This document shows, piece after piece, positions 1-5,895 of a DNA stretch of 8,067 nt (its first letter is position 1; each line of letters opens with the position of its first letter). The DNA is taken from NCBI GenBank assembly GCA_031267435.1, contig JAIRZB010000037.1:1-8067 (forward strand). Direction: 5' to 3'. The notes below the pieces were generated by a model. It was given only the letters and a program-made list of their open reading frames with translations. It searched no databases and was not told where the DNA came from. Origin of the DNA: Puniceicoccales bacterium. Lineage in GTDB: Bacteria > Verrucomicrobiota > Verrucomicrobiia > Opitutales > LL51. The position numbers were made by a program, and so were the translations under genes.

Positions 1-42
1 GAAGATTTAAGAAATCCATTTATGTCGGAGGAGGAAATTTAG
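1..42 (+). CDS. Possible 3' end of a gene entering from the left
   Basis: Frame 1 is open from the window edge to a TAG at 40-42 and would give the acidic C-terminus EDLRNPFMSEEEI. It looks protein-like, but 13 codons cannot identify anything. A second open frame (3-122, ending TAG) overlaps it and would end in a Gly/Trp/Arg-rich stretch containing a repeated GW-R pattern. That pattern comes from a short tandem DNA repeat (GGATGGCGT at 78-86 and 90-98), so I favour frame 1. Sequence to the left is required to decide. Confidence 0.25.
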   Translation, partial: EDLRNPFMSEEEI

Positions 43-277
43 CCCACAGGACAAGATGTAAAACACTAGGGCGTATCGGATGGCGTTTTGGATGGCGTAA
101 AATGTTAAGCATTGATGCCTAGAAGATCGCCATATTTGTCCAGTGCTATGAAATTCGCGATTCAAAATCTTTTAAATTACCATTAAAAATTTTCCAATCA
201 AGTTTGGTCATTGTTCCGGAGGAACGAAAGTTAACCTGCGGAATAAATTTGGAATAAATTTGAAATAAATTTTATGC
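43..277. other. Non-coding upstream region
   Basis: No convincing gene lies here. It holds two direct copies of GGATGGCGT (78-86, 90-98), an inverted partner CGCCAT at 128-133, a small perfect hairpin (GTTCC 213-217, loop GGA, GGAAC 221-225), and, at its right end, the phased AT-rich repeats listed separately. No tRNA cloverleaf was recognised. Confidence 0.5.
240..272 (+). repeat. Three tandem 11-bp AT-rich repeats upstream of a promoter
   Basis: GGAATAAATTT occurs at 240-250 and 251-261, followed by GAAATAAATTT at 262-272. The 11-bp period is close to one DNA helical turn, so the AAATTT tracts lie on one face. The array ends 5 bp before the -35 box at 278. Known AT-rich UP elements and phased A-tracts occupy this position relative to strong promoters, so a role in boosting or curving this promoter is a reasonable inference. 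Confidence 0.7.
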
Positions 278-306
278 TTGACAGCGCTTCAAGTTCCTGC
301 GATAAC
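278..306 (+). promoter_or_regulatory. Sigma70-type promoter for the Myb-like gene
   Basis: A perfect -35 box TTGACA (278-283) is followed by a 17-bp spacer and a -10 box GATAAC (301-306, 4 of 6 consensus). Transcription would begin near 312-314, only a few bases before the ATG at 317. The message would then have almost no leader, and no Shine-Dalgarno sequence is visible. Confidence 0.65.
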
Positions 307-316
307 GCTTTCCATT

Positions 317-719
317 ATGTTAAAGAACATATCATTCAAAAATGGAAAAGCTTTGCTTTGCATCGCTTTTAGTTTTCTTTTATCAAACGCCAGCCTAGGA
401 GCTGTAAAAGCTCGGGTCTACTGGACTCCGGGAGAGGATCAGATATTGGAAGTAGTCGTTGCAGCCCGTTATAGCCGCTGCAACTGCTGCAACCCTTAAA
501 GCCATTGAAGCCATTGAAAAACTAGGAACTGATGACTGGAAGGGAGTCACCAGACGGTTCAAACAACAGTGTGAAGCTGCTGACCAGTTTCAATGGGAAT
601 GTGCAGTCGACCCACTGCTTTCGGGCAAGACACCCGGGCAATGCCAAAATCACTGGATCGACAAATTGGATCCAAGTTTTTTGTCCTTAGAACATTTTTC
701 TCGCTACTCTCCAATCTGA
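317..719 (+). pseudogene. Exported Myb/SANT-like protein, split by a +1 frameshift
   Basis: The first part (317 to about 467) starts with a signal-peptide-like N-terminus: Lys at residues 3, 8 and 11, then a hydrophobic core (ALLCIAFSFLL), with possible cleavage after SNA (23-25) or SLG (26-28). The mature part opens with RVYWTPGEDQIL, matching Myb helix 1 (W-T-x-E-D-x-x-L). This frame stops at 497-499. The next frame (open from 456 to TGA 717-719) continues with KLGTDDWKGVTRRF (helix 2) and GKTPGQCQNHWIDKLDPSF, a close match to the Myb recognition helix with the usual C-R-x-R-W-x-N-x-L-D-P end. The break most likely falls near the CCC at 465-467. The tryptophans are about 37 residues apart if the frames are joined there, against the usual 18-19, so the domain carries Ala-rich and Cys-containing insertions. 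I chose ATG 317 because the promoter lies inside the longer TTG-initiated frame. Its 3' end overlaps tsf by 16 bp. It could be a true pseudogene, a sequencing error, or a frameshifted gene. Function inferred: possibly a secreted DNA-binding protein acting outside the cell or in a host. Confidence 0.6.
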
Positions 720-1294
720 AAACGAACAAAGCGACCAACGCGAATATTTTCACCGATCATTGCAATTGCCGCCGTAATATAATCATTCATCGTCCTTTCC
801 TGATCCTTAACAAAAGACTGTTCCAACAGACAATTTTGCTGGTACCACTTGTCCAACTTTCCTTCAACAATTTTATCGATCGCGTGCTGTGGCTTGCCTA
901 GTGCCTGCGCACCGGCAATTTCTTTTTCATTGCTAACCACATCCATTGGAACACTTTCCCGGGAAATATATAGTGGACTGGCTGCCGCAATGTGCATGCA
1001 AATATCGCGCGCTAGTTTCTTGAACTCCGAATTTTTAGCAACAAAATCGGTTTCACAATTTAATTCCAGTAGCACACCGATGCGGCCGCCACCGTGAATA
1101 TAGTACTCAATAATTCCCTCATTGGCCTCACGACCTATTTTTTTTACCGCCGTTGCCGCACCCTTCTTCTTCAGAATGGTTACCGCTTTTTCAATATTTC
1201 CATTGGCTTCAATGAGCGCATTTTTACAGTCAACGAACCCCGCTCCCGTACTATTGCGGAGTTCACTTACCAGTTTCGCATTAATTTCTACCAT
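704..1294 (-). CDS. tsf: Elongation factor Ts (short type)
   Basis: EF-Ts is the guanine-nucleotide exchange factor that recycles EF-Tu from GDP to GTP form. The 196-residue protein has the N-terminal UBA-like domain with ELRNSTGAGFVDCKNAL (residues 11-27), the A-T-A-V-K linker and REANEG (55-60), and the EF-Tu-contacting NCETDFVAKN motif (79-88, TDF at 82-84). The C-terminal block KIVEGKLDKWYQQNCLLEQ (141-159) is also typical. At 196 residues it is much shorter than E. coli EF-Ts (283) and resembles the compact Thermus-type form. An AGGAG site (1301-1305 on the minus strand) lies 6 nt before the ATG and overlaps the rpsB stop, so translation is probably coupled to rpsB. The usual followers pyrH and frr are absent, and a convergent gene begins instead. 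Confidence 0.97.
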   Translation of the reverse strand: MVEINAKLVSELRNSTGAGFVDCKNALIEANGNIEKAVTILKKKGAATAVKKIGREANEGIIEYYIHGGGRIGVLLELNCETDFVAKNSEFKKLARDICMHIAAASPLYISRESVPMDVVSNEKEIAGAQALGKPQHAIDKIVEGKLDKWYQQNCLLEQSFVKDQERTMNDYITAAIAMIGENIRVGRFVRFQIGE

Positions 1295-1300
1295 TTTCCA

Positions 1301-1305
1301 CTCCT
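1301..1305 (-). promoter_or_regulatory. Shine-Dalgarno site of tsf overlapping the rpsB stop
   Basis: AGGAG on the minus strand, 6 nt before the tsf ATG. It shares bases with the rpsB TAG at 1304-1306, the usual geometry for coupled translation of S2 and EF-Ts. Confidence 0.8.
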
Positions 1306-2224
1306 ATTCCGTTGTTTTCTCAGATTTTTCCTCGCTCTTCTCCTCTACTTTTTTCGTCGAATGCCTCCTCTGGATTGCGGTGGGTTGTTTTTCGCGACTT
1401 GCGATCGCAACTTCTTCGTCCTTGTCCGTCACCTTTTCCGCCTCACTGGTAAGGGCAGCATCCATCGTTACTGCATTGGCCCCAGCCATTTCTTCGTTTG
1501 AAATTATTTTCTTGCGCTTTCTACTATCCATTTGCTTGGCATCGTAGGCCGCCTGTCCAATTTGAATCGCCTCCGCAACCGTTTCCAGAATAATTCTTAT
1601 GGATTTCGTTGAGTCATCATTTGCAGGAATTACGTGGGTAATATGGGTAGGATCGGAATTCGTATCAACGACTGCGATGATAGGAATGTGCAAACGATTT
1701 GCCTCCATAACGGCAATATCCTCATAATTTACATCGACAATGAATAGCGCATCGGGCAAATCATCCACCTCCAACATCCCTTCGAAACCGCGGTGCATAC
1801 GGGTCATTTGGCGGCGAATGACCGAGGCTTCTTTTTTGAGCATCGCAGCCAGTGTACCGTCCGCCTCCATGGCTAAAAATCGACGATATTTATTTAGGCT
1901 GCGCTTTACGGTTTCAAAATTCGTCAAACATCCACCGAGCCAGCGACTGACACAGAATGGCATTCTTAGCCCTGTCGCTATCTCACGGACAATTTCTTGT
2001 GCCTGCTTTTTTGTCGCAACGAACAAAATTTTTTGGCCTTTACTCACCAATTCCTGCATCAACGTACAGGCACTCTCCAATTGCTTATATGTTTTTTCAA
2101 GATCGATGATCGAAATGCCGCTTCTATGGTCATAGATGAATCCCTTGGATTTGGGATTCCAACGCCGCTTCTGATGCCCAAGATGGACTCCAGCTTCAAA
2201 TAAATCGCTAATAGTAACATTCAT
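1304..2224 (-). CDS. rpsB: 30S ribosomal protein S2 with a long charged C-terminal tail
   Basis: S2 is a late-assembling protein of the small subunit that contacts S1 and 16S rRNA. The start is ATG at 2224, giving 306 residues beginning MNVTISDLFEAGVHLGHQ. A longer frame to 2278 exists, but GGAG (2232-2235) lies 7 nt before 2224 and the family begins here. Family landmarks include GVHLGHQKRRWNPK (12-25), LFVATKKQA (68-76), RWLGGCLTNF (94-103), the DLPDALFIVDV block (155-165), and VVDTNSDP then IPANDDSTKSI (185-209). The S2 fold ends near residue 228. A further ~78 residues, rich in Lys, Glu, Ala and Thr and ending in EEKSEEKSEKTTE, form a probably disordered extension absent from the 241-residue E. 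coli protein. Tails of this sort are seen in some other phyla. A possible upstream promoter on the minus strand (TTGAAA 2370-2375, TATAGG 2345-2350) has a poor 19-bp spacer. The gene may also be read from fabD-ispH. Confidence 0.97.
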   Translation of the reverse strand: MNVTISDLFEAGVHLGHQKRRWNPKSKGFIYDHRSGISIIDLEKTYKQLESACTLMQELVSKGQKILFVATKKQAQEIVREIATGLRMPFCVSRWLGGCLTNFETVKRSLNKYRRFLAMEADGTLAAMLKKEASVIRRQMTRMHRGFEGMLEVDDLPDALFIVDVNYEDIAVMEANRLHIPIIAVVDTNSDPTHITHVIPANDDSTKSIRIILETVAEAIQIGQAAYDAKQMDSRKRKKIISNEEMAGANAVTMDAALTSEAEKVTDKDEEVAIASREKQPTAIQRRHSTKKVEEKSEEKSEKTTE

Positions 2225-2231
2225 GATAGGA

Positions 2232-2235
2232 CTCC
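2232..2235 (-). promoter_or_regulatory. Shine-Dalgarno site that fixes the rpsB start
   Basis: GGAG on the minus strand with a 7-nt gap to ATG 2224. It lies inside the longer open frame starting at 2278 and supports the shorter, family-consistent start. Confidence 0.75.
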
Positions 2236-2376
2236 GTACCCGCAGCAATGGCACATAAACCACAAAAGATTGATCCAACTCAACTTCCGAAGTTTATCGA
2301 CGGTGCGCAAATGCTGCAAGCCTAGGATAAAATTTGATTGTGCTCCTATACTTTTCCGTTTTTTCACAATTTCAAG

Positions 2377-3270
2377 CTATTTTTTAGAAATCTTACCGTA
2401 AATATTTCGTAAAACACTTTGGGGCGTCGAAGCTCCGGCCGTAATGCCGATTTTTTTGTAGGAATTTAAATTAATTTCGGCCAGATTTTCAGTGTTTTCG
2501 ATCCAAAAAACCGCCACAATTTTTCGTTTCATTTTTTCGTACAAGCGCTTCGTATTGGCCGAATGTTTTCCTCCGACAACGATCACCGCATCGCAGTTTT
2601 CCAGCATCCGAAGGCCGAGTTGGCGTTGCCTGGTCGCTTCGCAAATTGTATCAAAAATTTTAACGGAAAATTTTTTTTTGCCGCATAAATTTCGCGCTGC
2701 TTCCAAAAAATCCATATCCAACGTTGATTGGCAAACGAGAATTCCATCATTGGTTTCACCAAAATTTATAGATCTATGATTACGCTCGTCCGATCGGCTA
2801 CTTTGCTGCATAGCATCGATGAATTGGGAGCATTCGGCGAGATTCTCACACACGTAAATATGTTTCGAATAGCCGCATAATCCTTCGACTTCCGCGTGAT
2901 CGCGATCGCCTAGAAGGATAATGGGTTTGGTGCTATGAGCCTCGATAATTTTCGCGATACGCCGTACGAGTGGGCAGGTACAATCCACGATTTCACAGCC
3001 AAAATGTTCCAAATAAAATCGACGCTGCGGCGAAATCCCGTGGGCTCGAATGATAACCGTATCCTCTTTTTGAATTTCTAAATTCCGTTGCAATAGCGCT
3101 ATTCCCCTGCCATGTAACTGCTCATTAACATCGCGATTATGGACCAATTCGCCCTCTAAAAATACGCGACCATTTTTTTTATTCGCCGCGATATTAAGCG
3201 CCCTATTTACCGCAGATTCTACTCCTCCACAAAACCCAGAATGGGGAGCAATGATAATTTGCTGCGCCAT
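2377..3270 (-). CDS. ispH: 4-hydroxy-3-methylbut-2-enyl diphosphate reductase (IspH/LytB)
   Basis: This is the terminal enzyme of the MEP isoprenoid pathway. It reduces HMBPP to IPP and DMAPP with a [4Fe-4S] cluster in the cytoplasm. The 297-residue protein has all three cluster cysteines: C14 in GFCGGV, C99 in DCTCPLV and C210 in DTICEATRQRQ. Substrate-binding residues are also in place: H44, H77 (RAHG), H125 and E127 (DHAEVEG, where most homologues have HPEVEG), ST at 182-183, S237 and N239 (GGKHSANT), and S281 (TAGAS). It should therefore be active. ATG 3270 is preceded by AAGGA (3276-3280), 6 nt upstream and touching the fabD stop, with a 9-nt intergenic gap, so fabD and ispH form one transcript. 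About 150 nt separate it from rpsB, and no terminator hairpin is evident between them. Confidence 0.97.
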   Translation of the reverse strand: MAQQIIIAPHSGFCGGVESAVNRALNIAANKKNGRVFLEGELVHNRDVNEQLHGRGIALLQRNLEIQKEDTVIIRAHGISPQRRFYLEHFGCEIVDCTCPLVRRIAKIIEAHSTKPIILLGDRDHAEVEGLCGYSKHIYVCENLAECSQFIDAMQQSSRSDERNHRSINFGETNDGILVCQSTLDMDFLEAARNLCGKKKFSVKIFDTICEATRQRQLGLRMLENCDAVIVVGGKHSANTKRLYEKMKRKIVAVFWIENTENLAEINLNSYKKIGITAGASTPQSVLRNIYGKISKK

Positions 3271-3279
3271 GGTTATCCT

Positions 3280-4191
3280 TTAAAAATCCATTCGATCGCC
3301 ATATTCTCCGAAAGGTAATACCTGAAATACGTCATCGATTCGACTTGCCATATTGACCAATGTTTTACCAGTTCCGCACTGGTAAAAACGGGTAATATTT
3401 TCATTTTTCGCCGTATTCATGCAATCCCACCAATGCACCGGAGAGACAATTTGTTGGATCAATAGTGCTTTAATTTGTTCCGGATCCGACATAAGTTTTC
3501 CCGTCACGTTGCTGACCGCTTTCATTTTCGGAGCCCTAAAGGGTATTTCCTGTAAAAATTTTGCAAAACGATCGCGTGCCGGCTCCATTAGTGAGCTATG
3601 AAACGCGCCTGCGACATTTAAAGTCATTGTTTTTCCGCCTGTTATTGCCGTTGCGATTTCGGTGGCATGCCGGATTTTATCCCGTTCGCCGGATAGGACA
3701 ATTTGTCCAGGGCCATTAATATTGGACATTTCTACGCCGCATAGATTGCACAATTTTTTTACCGAATCGACCGTTGCCCCCAGAATGGATACCATTCCGC
3801 CACCTGCCATTGCACAGGCATCCTGGATAAAACTTCCTCTTTTTTGCACAATTTTCACTCCTGTTTCAAAATCAAATATTCCTGCAATGGCGAGTGCCGT
3901 CATTTCGCCGATACTCAGACCCATGGCAAGTTCGAATTGATTTTGCCCGACGCATTCCTGTAAAATCCGGGCCGCTGCGAATTGGTGTACAAAGAGGGCT
4001 GGTTGGCAGTAACGGCTTTCCGTCAATTTTTCAATGGGACCTTCAAAGCATAATTGTTCCAGGTCATATTTGAGAATATCGCTTGCTTTTCGAAATAATT
4101 TCGCCGCTGTTTCATAGTGTTCCACAAGCGAACGTCCCATACCGACCATTTGAGTTCCTTGCCCTGGAAATATTAAACCGACTGCTTCCAT
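3280..4191 (-). CDS. fabD: Malonyl-CoA:ACP transacylase
   Basis: FabD moves the malonyl group from CoA to acyl carrier protein and so feeds type II fatty-acid synthesis. The 303-residue protein opens with LIFPGQGTQMVGMG (residues 6-19). The nucleophile is S93 in GLSIGE, and the general base is H198 in AGAFHSSLMEPA. R118 (QKRGSFIQ) matches the malonate-carboxylate-binding Arg, and SNINGPGQIV (156-165) is the expected ferredoxin-like subdomain motif. The nucleophile elbow is G-L-S-x-G-E rather than the G-H-S-x-G-E of the E. coli enzyme, a substitution before Ser that should not remove catalysis. The start at 4191 has no clear Shine-Dalgarno sequence (the minus strand reads AGATCCTG before ATG). 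It is the first gene of the minus-strand run, and the rest of the fab cluster is not in the window. Confidence 0.96.
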   Translation of the reverse strand: MEAVGLIFPGQGTQMVGMGRSLVEHYETAAKLFRKASDILKYDLEQLCFEGPIEKLTESRYCQPALFVHQFAAARILQECVGQNQFELAMGLSIGEMTALAIAGIFDFETGVKIVQKRGSFIQDACAMAGGGMVSILGATVDSVKKLCNLCGVEMSNINGPGQIVLSGERDKIRHATEIATAITGGKTMTLNVAGAFHSSLMEPARDRFAKFLQEIPFRAPKMKAVSNVTGKLMSDPEQIKALLIQQIVSPVHWWDCMNTAKNENITRFYQCGTGKTLVNMASRIDDVFQVLPFGEYGDRMDF

Positions 4192-4251
4192 CAGGATCTA
4201 TTTTTCTAATTCAAACCCACGGAAAGTCTAGTTTTTTTTAAATCTTTTTCT

Positions 4252-4281
4252 ATTCTAAGGAAATCTAAGGAAATGCTTCAA
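4252..4281 (-). promoter_or_regulatory. Candidate promoter for the fabD-ispH transcript
   Basis: On the minus strand, TTGAAG (4276-4281) and TAGAAT (4252-4257) are separated by 18 bp. Predicted transcription would begin near 4245, leaving a leader of roughly 50 nt. The spacer contains part of a 10-nt tandem duplication (TCTAAGGAAA at 4254-4263 and 4264-4273). It is a pattern match only. Confidence 0.4.
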
Positions 4282-4313
4282 TATATTGTCCCCAAGACAC
4301 AGAAGATTTCGGA

Positions 4314-4400
4314 TTTTAACGCGCCGATCGCCCCACCCTCTGTCCCTTAGCCTTGTAGGATTTGACCGCATTGTCAAGCAATTTTTGGGGAAATAAGTTT
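4314..4400 (+). repeat. Repeat unit A, copy 1
   Basis: This is an ~85-bp element running from TTTTAACGC to GGGGAAATAAGTTT, with the internal signatures CCCTCTGTCCCTTAGCCTTG and GACCGCATTGTCAAGCAATT. Near-identical copies lie at 4552-4638 and 5812-5895, and a 5'-truncated one at 5616-5661. It is the left flank of unit B copy 1. Confidence 0.85.
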
Positions 4401-4638
4401 GATAGATTTTGGATTGCGTGTGGTTGTAAAATATCGAGCGATTTTTTAAATATTTATATCTTTTGCTTTCCGGGATGGGAAAATTTCAACTTCCGGGAGA
4501 TCTATTTTTGGATGAGCGCAGGCGGCAGCGGAAAATTGGCGAAGGCTCAATTTTTAACGCACCGCTCACCCCTCCCTCTGTCCCTTAGCCTTGGAGGATT
4601 TAGGAGCATTGTCAAGCAATTTTCGGGGAAATAAGTTT
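4355..4638 (+). repeat. Long direct repeat upstream of the pseudopilin gene
   Basis: The block from GATTTGACCGC through unit B (4401-4551) to the end of unit A copy 2 (4638) recurs at 5619-5895, by eye roughly 90% identical. Unit B contains the shared stretches GATAGATTTTGGATTGCGTG, AAATTTCAACTTCCGGGAGA and GGATGAGCGCAG. Single-base indels between the copies break any shared reading frame, so this is a non-coding dispersed repeat rather than a gene. I see no transposase or clear terminal inverted repeat. Confidence 0.85.
4552..4638 (+). repeat. Repeat unit A, copy 2
   Basis: Same element as 4314-4400, differing mainly at TTTAGGAGC (for TTTGACCGC) and a few bases in the C-rich part. It ends 32 bp before the pseudopilin promoter and is followed by the AT-rich run AAAAAAATAAAAATTTTTT (4641-4659), a counterpart of which also follows copy 3. 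Confidence 0.85.
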
Positions 4639-4670
4639 TAAAAAAAATAAAAATTTTTTACATTTCTTCC

Positions 4671-4698
4671 TTGACAAGATTCGTAAATCCGCGATAAT
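4671..4698 (+). promoter_or_regulatory. Promoter of the pseudopilin gene; mRNA likely leaderless
   Basis: A perfect TTGACA (4671-4676), a 16-bp spacer and GATAAT (4693-4698, 5 of 6 consensus). The ATG at 4705 begins 6 bp after the -10 box, exactly where transcription should start. There is no Shine-Dalgarno sequence, so translation would begin at the mRNA's 5' end. Confidence 0.7.
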
Positions 4699-4704
4699 AT
4701 TGCC

Positions 4705-5595
4705 ATGGAAAAGACAGCAAGACGTGAAAGTGTAAAAAGCAAAAAGTCTTTTACGCTAGTTGAGGTTATTTTCACAATTTCGATCATTGGTATTCTACTA
4801 GCCATTCTTCTGCCCGCCATGGATGCCATTAAATTCGCGGCAAGAAAAGTAAAAGATATGTCCAATCTGAAGAAAATTGCCGAAGCCTGGCGCGAATGCA
4901 CCATCAATCGCGGCTGGTTGATTGATGGAGTAGAGATACTAGGAGTTCAGGGTGATGATGATAATGGAACACGGAAAATTTCGGTTTTTATGGAACAATT
5001 AGCCGGGCTCAATCAGAAGAATATCTCCGATATGGTCCTCAACGATTCCAATGTTTACATCTCCCCTGGCGATAAATATGCCTCAAAACTGAACTACGAA
5101 ACCATTACCTATTTTTGCACTTCTGGGTGGCAACTAAATCAAATTATCTATATAGGAACGTATGGCCCAAAATATGGAGCGCTTGCTAGTACTAGTAATT
5201 TTATGACAACTAAAGAGGTGCGGCACATTAGCTATTGCTTTGTATGTGGCTTATCGGCAGATGTCCCCCTTAATACGACACCGTTAGGATTTACGCGTGG
5301 GCTACGCGAAGACGGTAAATGGGATGAGAGGGCCGGACTTTATGGTTCTAAAGGCGGCTACGTGGTCTACTGCGATGGCCATGTGACCTGGTTCGATGGC
5401 GATCAACCGGCAAGATTTCTAAAATGGGACGGCTCAGGATATAGTTCTGATATCCGCGACGCCGTACCCGGTGGTACGATTAATACCGGCGTATTTATTA
5501 CCTGCAGCAATAAGGGAATAAAAACAGATTATAAAAGCGATAACAAACTTGTCATACTCTACCACCCAGGCGCGGGTAGCCCCCCATCCACCTGA
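4705..5595 (+). CDS. Type II/IV pseudopilin with DGHV-type C-terminal motif
   Basis: Prepilin-like proteins are cleaved by a prepilin peptidase and assemble in the inner membrane into type II secretion pseudopili or type IV pili. The 296-residue protein begins with a basic leader (residues 1-15) ending in KKS, then FTLVEVIFTISIIGILLAIL. Cleavage is expected between S15 and F16, with the conserved Glu5 at E20 and one membrane helix at about 16-38. The periplasmic part contains several cysteines and ends with KGGYVVYCDGHVTWFDGD (216-233). This resembles the processing-associated H-X9-DG signature common in planctomycetes and verrucomicrobia, but the position that should be His (214) is Gly. No other secretion or pilus gene is nearby. 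The gene stands alone between two copies of a long repeat, which suggests it belongs to a dispersed multi-copy family. Its exact substrate or pilus partner cannot be told. Confidence 0.85.
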   Translation: MEKTARRESVKSKKSFTLVEVIFTISIIGILLAILLPAMDAIKFAARKVKDMSNLKKIAEAWRECTINRGWLIDGVEILGVQGDDDNGTRKISVFMEQLAGLNQKNISDMVLNDSNVYISPGDKYASKLNYETITYFCTSGWQLNQIIYIGTYGPKYGALASTSNFMTTKEVRHISYCFVCGLSADVPLNTTPLGFTRGLREDGKWDERAGLYGSKGGYVVYCDGHVTWFDGDQPARFLKWDGSGYSSDIRDAVPGGTINTGVFITCSNKGIKTDYKSDNKLVILYHPGAGSPPST

Positions 5596-5615
5596 ACTCC
5601 CTGGGTGGCCTTTCT
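5562..5615 (+). terminator. Possible terminator at the end of the pseudopilin gene
   Basis: CCACCCAGG (5562-5570) pairs perfectly with CCTGGGTGG (5600-5608), followed by CCTTTCT. The left arm lies within the last codons. The 29-nt loop and short T-run make it a weak intrinsic terminator. Confidence 0.35.
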
Positions 5616-5895
5616 AGAAGATTTGACCGCATTGTCAAGCAATTTTCAGGGGAATAAGTTTGATAGATTTTGGATTGCGTGTGGTTGTAAATTACCAAGC
5701 GATTTTTTTAATATTTACCTCTTTTGCTTTCCGAGATGGGAAAATTTCAACTTCCGGGAGATCTATTTTTGGATGAGCGCAGACGGCAATGGAAAATGGC
5801 GAAGGCTCAATTTTTAACGCACCGCTCACCCCTCCCTCTACCTTTTAGCCTTGGAGGATTTCACCGCATTGTCAAGCAATTTTCGGGGAAATAAT
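5616..5895 (+). repeat. Long direct repeat downstream of the pseudopilin gene
   Basis: This is the second copy of the 4355-4638 block. It starts about 20 bp after the pseudopilin stop with a truncated A unit (5616-5661), continues through unit B (5662-5811) and finishes with a full A unit (5812-5895). Differences from copy 1 include AAATTACCAAGC for AAAATATCGAGC, CCGAGATGGG for CCGGGATGGG, and one missing T in GGAAAATGGCG. The two copies flank the pseudopilin gene as direct repeats. Confidence 0.85.
5812..5895 (+). repeat. Repeat unit A, copy 3
   Basis: Matches 4552-4638 almost throughout, with TCTACCTTTTAGCC replacing TCTGTCCCTTAGCC. Shortly after it comes AAAAAATAAAATTTTTT (5914-5930), echoing the run that follows copy 2, so the repeat family may extend that far. 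Confidence 0.8.

Noticed and set aside
3..122. 40-codon open frame with a repeated Gly-Trp-Arg pattern
   Set aside because: The pattern follows from a 9-bp tandem duplication, there is no start within the window, and it competes with the frame ending at 42. It is not recognised as any protein.
240..272. Short tandem array considered as a CRISPR or origin iteron
   Set aside because: The units are contiguous 11-mers without spacers, and there are no cas or replication genes. Promoter-proximal phasing explains them better.
655..685. Hairpin GGATC/GATCC followed by a T-run, resembling an intrinsic terminator
   Set aside because: It lies inside the Myb-like coding sequence over the conserved LDPSF codons, and the stem is only 5 bp with a 9-nt loop.
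593..2203. Plus-strand open frames across tsf and rpsB
   Set aside because: They are antisense shadows of well-identified minus-strand genes and show no protein-family features of their own.
2345..2375. Minus-strand promoter before rpsB (TTGAAA and TATAGG)
   Set aside because: The 19-bp spacer is too long for a confident call, and rpsB could be transcribed from fabD-ispH, so it is mentioned only under rpsB.
4362..4634. 90-codon frame in the upstream repeat, with a similar 70-codon frame at 5605-5817
   Set aside because: The similarity is that of the DNA repeat itself. An indel between the copies breaks the frame, both starts are TTG-like or lie inside the repeat, and no Shine-Dalgarno site is present.
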